NCBI GenBank assembly: GCA_947177925.1
Contig: CAMWWJ010000067.1
Coordinates: 1-12,537 of the forward strand
Direction of reading: 5' to 3'
From: an uncultured Lachnospiraceae bacterium
Lineage (GTDB): Bacteria > Bacillota > Clostridia > Lachnospirales > Lachnospiraceae
DNA length: 12,537 nt
Part shown: piece after piece, positions 6,672 to 12,537 of the stretch
Numbering within the stretch: the first letter of the stretch is position 1
Layout of the letters: every line of letters starts with the position of its first letter
Notes under the pieces: generated by a model
Databases searched by the model: none
What the model was told of the DNA's origin: nothing
What the model saw: the letters and a program-made list of their open reading frames with translations, nothing else
Position numbers and translations under genes: made by a program

Positions 6672-7423
6672 ATAATGTTATGACAGTAAAAGACCTGTGC
6701 CTTTGGTATGGCAGTACGCAGGCTTTGAAAGATATAAATGTTGAGATTGAGGAACGGAGCATTACTGCTCTGATCGGTCCCTCTGGGTGTGGAAAATCTA
6801 CTTTCCTAAAATCTTTAAACCGAATGAATGACCTTATCACTGGTGTGAAGATTACAGGAGAAGTACATTATAGGGGTAACAATATTTTTGATGCAGATGT
6901 TGATGTCAATGGACTCCGCCGTAGTATTGGTATGGTTTTTCAAAAGCCTAATCCTTTTCCGATGAGCATATATGATAATATTGCTTACGGGCCGAGAACG
7001 CATGGTGTTAAAAATAAGGCTAAGTTAGATGATATCGTGGAGCGTTCCCTGCGCGGCGCTGCCATTTGGGATGAAGTGAAAGACAGGCTGAAAAAGTCAG
7101 CATTGGGACTGTCAGGAGGTCAGCAGCAGCGGCTTTGTATTGCCCGTGCATTGGCGGTTGAACCGGATGTGCTTTTGATGGATGAGCCTACAAGTGCCCT
7201 TGATCCGATTTCCACATCTAAAATTGAGGAACTTGCAATGGAACTGAAGGAAAAGTATACTATTATCATTGTAACGCACAATATGCAGCAGGCTGTGCGG
7301 ATTTCAGATAATACGGCTTTCTTTCTCCTTGGTGATTTGATCGAATATGGAAATACACAAAAGATGTTTGAACAGCCAAAGGATAAGCGGACGGAGGATT
7401 ATATTACGGGGAGGTTTGGATAA
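6668..7423 (+). CDS. pstB: Phosphate ABC transporter ATP-binding protein PstB
   Basis: The cytoplasmic ATPase that drives the Pst importer, 251 residues, full length for the family. Visible motifs are Walker A GPSGCGKST (37-45), the PstB-typical LKSLNRMNDL, Q-loop FQKPNPFPMSIYDN, ABC signature LSGGQ (148-152), Walker B VLLMDEP (168-174) with catalytic Glu173, D-loop SALDP, and H-loop His204 in VTHNMQQA. The C-terminus DYITGRFG is the usual PstB ending. AAGGAG (6656-6661) is 6 nt from the ATG, inside the end of pstA. The stop shares one base with the phoU start (TAATG). A dimer of this protein would contact the EAA loops of PstC and PstA. Confidence 0.97.
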   Translation: MNNVMTVKDLCLWYGSTQALKDINVEIEERSITALIGPSGCGKSTFLKSLNRMNDLITGVKITGEVHYRGNNIFDADVDVNGLRRSIGMVFQKPNPFPMSIYDNIAYGPRTHGVKNKAKLDDIVERSLRGAAIWDEVKDRLKKSALGLSGGQQQRLCIARALAVEPDVLLMDEPTSALDPISTSKIEELAMELKEKYTIIIVTHNMQQAVRISDNTAFFLLGDLIEYGNTQKMFEQPKDKRTEDYITGRFG

Positions 7424-8073
7424 TGAGAAGTCGTTTTGATGAACAGCTTGCTACGCTTAATAATGAGCTTACCCAAATGGGGGCTATGTGTGAGGAAGCA
7501 ATTGCCGTTGCTTCAAAGTCATTGACTACGGGTGATATGAAGCTGACGGATAAGGTTTTATCCCTTGACGGGGAAATTAACCGGATGGAGCGTACAATAG
7601 AAACACTGTGTCTGAAACTGTTGTTACAACAACAGCCGGTGGCAAGGGATTTACGGCAGATTTCCGCAGCCCTTAAAATGATTACCGATATGGAGCGTAT
7701 CGGAACGCAGGCGGCGGATATTGCGGAGATTATCACATTTCTTGACGGAAGGACTGGCGAGGAATGTGAACAAATCCGGTTTATGGCAGATGCGGCGAGC
7801 CAAATGGTTACAGAGAGCATTGATGCCTTTGTAAAGCAGGATGTGATATTGGCTGGTGCGGCAATTGACCGTGATGATGTGGTTGATGATTTGTTTTTAC
7901 AGGTCAAGTCATCATTGATTAAGCTGATAGCAGAAAAACCAACAGATGGAGGATACGCACTGGATTTACTGATGATTGCCAAATATTTTGAGCGTATTGG
8001 AGACCATGCGGTAAATATTGCGGAGTGGGTGGTATTTTCTGTGACGGGAGAACATAAAGGAGCAGGTTTATGA
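7423..8073 (+). CDS. phoU: Phosphate signalling complex protein PhoU
   Basis: A 216-residue all-helical cytoplasmic protein made of two PhoU repeats, the normal size. The first repeat contains RDLRQISAALKMITDMERIGTQAADIAE (written in parts: RDLRQI, then ERIGTQAADIAE) and the second ERIGDHAVNIAEW. These ExxxD-type acidic clusters bind metal ions in known PhoU structures. PhoU links the transport state of PstSCAB to the PhoR-type kinase, damping the phosphate-starvation response when phosphate is plentiful, and also limits uptake. GGGGAGG (7408-7414) precedes the ATG by 8 nt. Its position between the transporter and the two-component genes is the classic order, and its ATGA overlap with the regulator gene supports co-expression. 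Confidence 0.96.
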   Translation: MRSRFDEQLATLNNELTQMGAMCEEAIAVASKSLTTGDMKLTDKVLSLDGEINRMERTIETLCLKLLLQQQPVARDLRQISAALKMITDMERIGTQAADIAEIITFLDGRTGEECEQIRFMADAASQMVTESIDAFVKQDVILAGAAIDRDDVVDDLFLQVKSSLIKLIAEKPTDGGYALDLLMIAKYFERIGDHAVNIAEWVVFSVTGEHKGAGL

Positions 8074-8747
8074 AAATATGGTGTGTAGAGGATGACGACA
8101 GTATCCGGGATATCGAGGTATATACACTTAATTCCACTGATTTTGAAGCAAAAGGATTTCCGGATGCAGTAGCTTTCAGGGAGGCTTTAACCGGGGATAA
8201 GCCGGATTTGATCATTCTTGATATTATGCTGCCCGGAGAGGATGGCGTGGAACTGTTGAAATTTTTGAAAGACAATCTTGATACTTGCAGGACACCCATT
8301 ATCATGGCAACAGCAAAGGGAATGGAGTACGATAAAATCCAAAGCCTTGATTTAGGTGCGGATGATTATCTTGTAAAGCCTTTTGGAATGATGGAAATGG
8401 TTTCCCGTGTGAAAGCAGTACTTCGTCGATGCAAACCCACAGAGGTAGATCATCTTTTGAAAGCAGGCGGTCTTGTTGTCAATTTAGACGAACATACTGT
8501 TACCATTGACAATGAAAGAATCCAGCTTACATTAAAAGAATTCGAACTTCTTCGACTGTTCCTCTCTCACCCGGGGATTGCATTTACCCGTGACCAACTC
8601 CTAAATGATGTATGGGGTGCTGATTACGTCAGTGAAACGAGAACGGTTGATATGCATATCCGTACATTGCGTGTAAAATTGGGAGACTACGGGAATATGA
8701 TTGAAACAGTGCGAGGTGTTGGTTACAGATTAGAGGTGCTGGCATGA
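8070..8747 (+). CDS. phoP: OmpR-family response regulator, PhoP/PhoB type
   Basis: A 225-residue DNA-binding response regulator. The receiver domain (about 1-118) has the acidic pocket E7-D8-D9, phosphoacceptor Asp51 in LIILDIMLPGEDG, Thr81 and Lys103 in LVKPF. The C-terminal winged helix (about 128-222) shows LTLKEFELLRLFLSHPG, the recognition-helix region ETRTVDMHIRTLRVKLG and the ending RGVGYRLE. Being between phoU and a PhoR-like kinase, it is very likely the regulator that binds the Pho boxes at 3947 and 10435. The symbol follows Gram-positive use; phoB would be equally fair. AAAGGAG (8056-8062) is 7 nt upstream. The gene overlaps both neighbours by 4 nt. Direct proof of which promoters it binds is not in the sequence. 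Confidence 0.92.
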   Translation: MKIWCVEDDDSIRDIEVYTLNSTDFEAKGFPDAVAFREALTGDKPDLIILDIMLPGEDGVELLKFLKDNLDTCRTPIIMATAKGMEYDKIQSLDLGADDYLVKPFGMMEMVSRVKAVLRRCKPTEVDHLLKAGGLVVNLDEHTVTIDNERIQLTLKEFELLRLFLSHPGIAFTRDQLLNDVWGADYVSETRTVDMHIRTLRVKLGDYGNMIETVRGVGYRLEVLA

Positions 8748-10423
8748 CAAAGAAAGTTTTTAAGTCAATTATGATTGTGGCGGGTACTGTCCTGATTGCA
8801 AGCCTTGTCATTATCATGGGGTGTCTTTATCGCTATTTTAGTGATGTTCAGGTGAAGCAGTTAGAAGATGAGATATCTTTGGCTGCTGTAGCCGTCGAAA
8901 AAAACGGTCAGGAATATCTTGAGGGATTACAATCAAGGGGGTATCGTCTGACATGGGTTGCTGAAAATGGAGATGTCATATATGATACACAGTCGGACGA
9001 GGAAAGTATGGAAAACCATGCGGACAGAGAGGAGATACAACAGGCGTTACACAGTAAAGAGGGAAAAAGCCTACGTTATTCCACGACGCTTTTGGAAAAA
9101 ACGTTTTACTGTGCAAGAAGGCTTAACGACGGTTCGGTTCTCAGGATTTCGGTTAGCAGCGTTACAGTATGGGTGCTAGTTTTGGGAATGATACAGCCGA
9201 TTTTAATTGTGATTGTTGTAGCTCTCATTTTATCGGGAGTGTTAGCAAGCCGGATTTCCAAACATATCATGGAGCCACTAAACAGCCTTGATTTGGAAAA
9301 ACCGCTGGAAAATGATACATATGAGGAATTAGCCCCTTTATTAAACCGTATCAATAAACAGCACAGGCAGATAGATATGCAGTTGTCGGAACTTCAAAGG
9401 AAAAATGATGAATTTGCACAGATTACGCACGGCATGACGGAAGGGCTTGTGCTTTTGAATGAGAATAACGTGATTCTGAACATCAATCCTGCCGCACTGG
9501 AGCTGTTCCATACAAGCCATTCCTGCAAAGGCAAAGATTTTCTGACAGTGGAGCGAAGCCATGATGTAAGCCATGCAATACAGGATGCATTTTCAAATGG
9601 ACACAGTGAAATCCGTATGGAACGTGAGGGAAAGGAATACCAGCTTCATATCAACCGTATTGAATCAAATGATGCTGTGATCGGGGCGGTTGTGTTCGCT
9701 TTTGACATAACAGAAGCAGCTTTTGCAGAGAGAAACAGGCGGGAGTTTACTGCCAATGTATCACATGAATTAAAAACTCCACTGCAATCCATAATGGGGA
9801 GTGCAGAGTTGATGGAAAACGGTCTCGTAAAATCAGAAGATATGGCCCGTTTTGTAGGGCATATCCGTACGGAGGCAGGACGGCTTGTAACGTTGATTGA
9901 TGACATTATCCGTCTATCCCAACTGGACGAGGGATGTGATATGCCTTTTGAAGATGTTGATTTATACGAAGCCGCAACTGATGTAACTGCAGGACTGGTA
10001 GATATAGCAGCGGCAAAAGATGTTGAAATTATTGTAACAGGGGGAACAGTTAAGATAAAAAGTGTTAGGAGGCTTTTGACAGAAATTATATTTAATCTTT
10101 GCGACAATGCAATCAAGTATAATAAAGACAGTGGTACGGTAGAAGTTTCTATAAACAGACAGGGAAACTTCGCTGTGATTTCGGTAAAGGATTCGGGAAT
10201 TGGCATACCGCCGGAACATCAGGCAAGGATATTTGAAAGGTTTTACCGAGTAGACAAGAGCCGGTCTAAGGAATCGGGCGGAACTGGGTTAGGACTTTCC
10301 ATTGTAAAACATGCTGTACAGTATTTAAATGGCAAAATTAATTTACAGAGCAGTCCTGGGGAAGGGACTACGATACAGATTTTTTTACAAGAGAATATGA
10401 ATGATGCGATGCAGGTTTCTTAG
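8744..10423 (+). CDS. phoR: PhoR-type membrane sensor histidine kinase
   Basis: A 559-residue sensor kinase. It has a membrane helix near 7-27, an extracytoplasmic domain of roughly 110 residues, a second helix near 140-167, a short linker, and a PAS-like domain about 220-325. The HisKA motif ANVSHELKTPLQS has phosphoacceptor His341. The ATPase domain shows the N box NLCDNAIKYN (451-460), G1 box KDSGIGIPPEH, F box ERFYRVDKSRS and G2 box GGTGLG (512-517). All catalytic residues are present, so it should be active. Domain order and operon place match PhoR, which phosphorylates the adjacent regulator and is held in check by the PstSCAB-PhoU complex. It starts within the regulator's stop (ATGA). 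Its stop codon lies in the loop of a terminator-like hairpin. Confidence 0.93.
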   Translation: MTKKVFKSIMIVAGTVLIASLVIIMGCLYRYFSDVQVKQLEDEISLAAVAVEKNGQEYLEGLQSRGYRLTWVAENGDVIYDTQSDEESMENHADREEIQQALHSKEGKSLRYSTTLLEKTFYCARRLNDGSVLRISVSSVTVWVLVLGMIQPILIVIVVALILSGVLASRISKHIMEPLNSLDLEKPLENDTYEELAPLLNRINKQHRQIDMQLSELQRKNDEFAQITHGMTEGLVLLNENNVILNINPAALELFHTSHSCKGKDFLTVERSHDVSHAIQDAFSNGHSEIRMEREGKEYQLHINRIESNDAVIGAVVFAFDITEAAFAERNRREFTANVSHELKTPLQSIMGSAELMENGLVKSEDMARFVGHIRTEAGRLVTLIDDIIRLSQLDEGCDMPFEDVDLYEAATDVTAGLVDIAAAKDVEIIVTGGTVKIKSVRRLLTEIIFNLCDNAIKYNKDSGTVEVSINRQGNFAVISVKDSGIGIPPEHQARIFERFYRVDKSRSKESGGTGLGLSIVKHAVQYLNGKINLQSSPGEGTTIQIFLQENMNDAMQVS

Positions 10424-10437
10424 GGAGCCTGCATTTT
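10411..10437 (+). terminator. Weak terminator-like hairpin over the phoR stop
   Basis: GCAGGTTTC (10411-10419) pairs with GGAGCCTGC (10424-10432) over nine positions, two of them G-U, around the loop TTAG. It is followed by ATTTT. The phoR stop codon TAG (10421-10423) is in the loop. The T-run is short, so termination may be partial, and some transcripts may read into the next gene. Confidence 0.5.
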
Positions 10438-10489
10438 ACATAAACTTTACAAAACATTGGCTATGGATTTTACTTTTGGTTGATAAAAT
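10435..10489 (+). promoter_or_regulatory. Second Pho-box promoter, before the hybrid kinase
   Basis: TTTACA (10435-10440), TTTACA (10446-10451), TTGGCT (10457-10462) and TTTACT (10469-10474) form an 11-nt-period repeat. A -10-like TAAAAT lies at 10484-10489. The first, second and last hexamers sit at offsets 0, 11 and 34, and the -10 at offset 49. These are exactly the offsets seen before pstS (3947, 3958, 3981, 3996). The box begins directly after the phoR hairpin. A start near 10496 gives a leader of about 80 nt before ATG 10579. Confidence 0.72.
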
Positions 10490-10578
10490 AAATATAGTTT
10501 AGATAAGCGGTAAGAAATTGACTTAATGTACCACATGAATTGAAAAAATACCTGATTGGATATACCGGGAGGAAGCCA

Positions 10579-10734
10579 ATGATTAACAAAAAAAAGAAAC
10601 CGCTGGCGGGAAAGTTCTATGCGTTTTTCCTATTTATGGCGATGGTGATCGCATTTTACTTGTATACTGCGCAAAATACGGAACGTATAGAAATTTTAAA
10701 CAAAGATTACGCGGCGGATTCGGCAAGACAGTGA
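10579..10734 (+). pseudogene. N-terminal fragment of a frameshifted hybrid-type histidine kinase
   Basis: A 51-residue ORF with a lysine-rich start (MINKKKKPLAGK) and one membrane helix at about 13-30 (FYAFFLFMAMVIAFYLY), then ERIEILNKDYAADSARQ before TGA. GGGAGGA (10567-10573) lies 5 nt before the ATG, a strong ribosome site. The frame is open back to TTG 10540, but that is less likely. The fragment is what the following ORF lacks: the cytoplasmic tip and first membrane helix of a Cache-type sensor kinase. The downstream frame picks up at once as VIRIDEEFENAQ. I therefore read the two as one gene broken by an indel near 10722-10733. Alternatively the short protein is translated and the next ORF restarts at the overlapping GTG 10731. 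Confidence 0.7.
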
Positions 10735-12537
10735 TTCGTATTGATGAAGAATTTGAAAATGCGCAGGATCAAATCAATACATATACTTATTTTTTGGGAC
10801 AAAGCCTGAAAGAACCGACAGTAAGCATTCAAATGCTTCAGGAAATGGAGGAAAACTCATTATTTGATGCTATTTGTTTTACGGATGCATCCGGCATGAA
10901 TCATGCATCGGATGGGCGTACCTCTAATGCAGAGGGGAAGGACTATTATATTGAGGGCATGAAAGGGAAAAGTGGAATATATGTTACCTTCAATTCCAGC
11001 TTTACGGATGAAATCATGATACGCTTTTATTCACCCGTCTACTATGACGGTAGAATTACAGGCGTCCTCTGGGGTGCTTATAAGGCGGAGGAATATCTGG
11101 CAGATATGCTTGCCGTTTCTTATTTTGGTGAAGCCGCAGATGCGTTTTTGTGTATGCCGGATCAAACGATTATTGCAGATTCCACGCCGCAGGAATATGA
11201 GGAACAAAAGATAGCGGAAACACTGGTACGGGATGGTGTGATAGACAGGAGAACCGCAGACGCCGTAAGTGAGATATTTGAAAAAGGCGGGGAAGGTGCT
11301 TTTGTTTGTGATGCTGACAGTAAGACAGATAATATTTGTGTGACGTATCTTCCAAAGAGTGGATATGTCCTTGTACAGACATTCCCCAAGGGCGTTACGC
11401 AGAATATGATTCAGGCGGCAAACCGTGCTGGGATTATACTGGAAGTCATTCTGGTAGGACTGTTTGCAGTTTATATTATTCTGTTGCTTATACGGAACAG
11501 AAAAGAAAAAAAGCTGTTAGAACAGGAAAACCGGGAAATGGGTTATATTATCGGCGGAGTCACCACCTTGTTTTCCCGCTTTGCCCTGATTGATTTTGAA
11601 ACAGACACCTATCAATATCTGGCGGGAACAAGACCGGAGGACAGTAAAATAGCAGACAGTGGTAACTATAAAGAGTTATCAGTGTACCTGTGTTCCATTC
11701 TGCTGGAGGAAAGTGACCGTCAGGACTTTGCTGCATTTATCAGTAAGGAACAGATTCTTACTGCAATGGAAGGGCACAATGATCTGCGTTATGAGTGCCA
11801 TGTGTTACGGGATGGTAGTGCGGAATGGGAACATGTGAATATTATCTGTCTGGAGCGAAAGGACAAAAAGGCAAGCAAAGTTTTATTTATCCGGCAGAAT
11901 ATCACGGAGAGTGTCAGAAAACAGAAGGAGCAAGCACAGGCTCTACAGGATGCGCTTATGCAGGCACAACATGCCAACAGAGCAAAGACAACTTTTCTTT
12001 CCAATATGTCCCACGATATTCGCACACCGATGAATGCAATTATTGGATTTACCACAATTGCAGCCAGCCATATCAATAACAAAGAGCAAGTTAAAGATTG
12101 CTTACAGAAGGTGCTTTCTTCCAGCAATCATCTTTTAAGCTTGATTAATGATATTCTTGATATGAGTAGAATTGAAAGTGGAAAGGTTCAGATTAAGGAA
12201 CAGGAATGTAATATTTCCGAATTGCTACATAATTTGGTAAATATTATCCAACCGCAAGTCAAGGCAAAACAGCTTAAATTATTCATTGATACTTTTGATA
12301 TTGTCAATGAGGATGTCATGACAGATGCATTAAAGCTGAATCAGGTATTTATTAATCTGATGAGTAACGCTGTCAAATATACCCCGGCGGGAGGAACTGT
12401 TTCGTTTCGGATTATGCAGAAAACAACTTTTCATCATGGATACGGCGATTATGTATTTATTGTAAAGGATAATGGAATCGGTATGTCTCCGGAATTTGTA
12501 GAGCATATTTTTGAACCTTTTGAACGGGAATCCAATG
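10731..12537 (+). CDS. Membrane hybrid-type sensor histidine kinase, main part; 3' end outside window
   Basis: This frame is open from 10731 to the last base (602 codons, no stop), so the gene continues beyond the window. Order: an extracytoplasmic Cache-like sensor region (10731-11426, with FDAICFTDASG and SPVYYDGRITGVLWGAY); a membrane helix (11427-11492); a PAS-like domain (about 11541-11925) ending in RQNITESV; a coiled-coil; HisKA with FLSNMSHDIRTPMNAIIGFT, phosphoacceptor His at 12012-12014; and an ATPase domain with NLMSNAVKYTPAGG and KDNGIGM. The G2 box is cut off. This HisKA type is commonly followed by receiver and Hpt domains, which would lie downstream. The first membrane helix is in another frame (10579-10734). 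GTG 10731 overlaps that fragment's TGA, so restart is possible, but the product would lack its N-terminal anchor. A Pho-box promoter lies upstream. Confidence 0.88.
   Translation, partial: MIRIDEEFENAQDQINTYTYFLGQSLKEPTVSIQMLQEMEENSLFDAICFTDASGMNHASDGRTSNAEGKDYYIEGMKGKSGIYVTFNSSFTDEIMIRFYSPVYYDGRITGVLWGAYKAEEYLADMLAVSYFGEAADAFLCMPDQTIIADSTPQEYEEQKIAETLVRDGVIDRRTADAVSEIFEKGGEGAFVCDADSKTDNICVTYLPKSGYVLVQTFPKGVTQNMIQAANRAGIILEVILVGLFAVYIILLLIRNRKEKKLLEQENREMGYIIGGVTTLFSRFALIDFETDTYQYLAGTRPEDSKIADSGNYKELSVYLCSILLEESDRQDFAAFISKEQILTAMEGHNDLRYECHVLRDGSAEWEHVNIICLERKDKKASKVLFIRQNITESVRKQKEQAQALQDALMQAQHANRAKTTFLSNMSHDIRTPMNAIIGFTTIAASHINNKEQVKDCLQKVLSSSNHLLSLINDILDMSRIESGKVQIKEQECNISELLHNLVNIIQPQVKAKQLKLFIDTFDIVNEDVMTDALKLNQVFINLMSNAVKYTPAGGTVSFRIMQKTTFHHGYGDYVFIVKDNGIGMSPEFVEHIFEPFERESN

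Noticed and set aside
7404..7982. 192-codon minus-strand ORF opposite phoU
   Set aside because: It is antisense to a clear full-length phoU and serine-rich, as expected from the reverse complement of a coding frame. No start signal or family is seen.
9646..10206. 186-codon minus-strand ORF opposite the phoR kinase domain
   Set aside because: It is a reverse-strand shadow of conserved HisKA/ATPase coding sequence, with no ribosome site and no recognisable domain.
10722..10734. Programmed -1 frameshift in the hybrid kinase
   Set aside because: No X-XXY-YYZ slippery heptamer or clear downstream pseudoknot was seen. An indel or restart fits better.

Overview
The window looks like chromosomal DNA from a low-to-mid GC anaerobic Firmicute, most likely a gut Clostridia/Lachnospiraceae-type bacterium. 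This is inferred from the strong AGGAG ribosome sites, the TTGATA/TATAAT promoter, Gram-positive-style Pho boxes and a hybrid histidine kinase whose phosphoacceptor motif reads SHDIRTPMNAI, a form common in that group. No rRNA, tRNA, CRISPR array or recognisable insertion sequence was seen. All genes lie on the + strand.

Region 1 (about 150-3661) is an accessory island. A well-formed promoter with a nested inverted repeat drives a RelB/DinJ-type antitoxin, a PIN-domain toxin 4 nt later, and an overlapping 798-residue protein. That protein combines a predicted PD-(D/E)XK nuclease centre (D412, E425-V-K427) with a C-terminal SEC-C zinc motif. Behind it is a short ORF that resembles the N-terminus of a type III restriction-modification methyltransferase, cut off before any catalytic motif. 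The large gene is very AT-rich in places compared with the downstream operon. Together this suggests an acquired, partly decayed defence or stability locus.

Region 2 (3662-4041) has no gene. It holds a tandem 11-bp repeat, two terminator-like hairpins, a 15-nt palindrome and a Pho-box promoter.

Region 3 (4048-10423) is one tightly packed phosphate operon: pstS, pstC, pstA, pstB, phoU, a PhoP/PhoB-type response regulator and a PhoR-type sensor kinase. Most junctions overlap by 1-4 nt, while a structured 71-nt gap separates pstS from pstC. PstSCAB imports phosphate, PhoU links transporter state to signalling, and the kinase/regulator pair should act back on the Pho box before pstS.

Region 4 (10424-12537) starts with a hairpin over the kinase stop codon and a second Pho-box promoter with almost the same geometry as the first. 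It precedes a large membrane hybrid-type histidine kinase gene whose reading frame is broken about 150 nt after its start and which runs off the window end. The long second ORF (from 10731) stays open to the last base. The matching promoters suggest this extra sensor belongs to the phosphate-starvation regulon.
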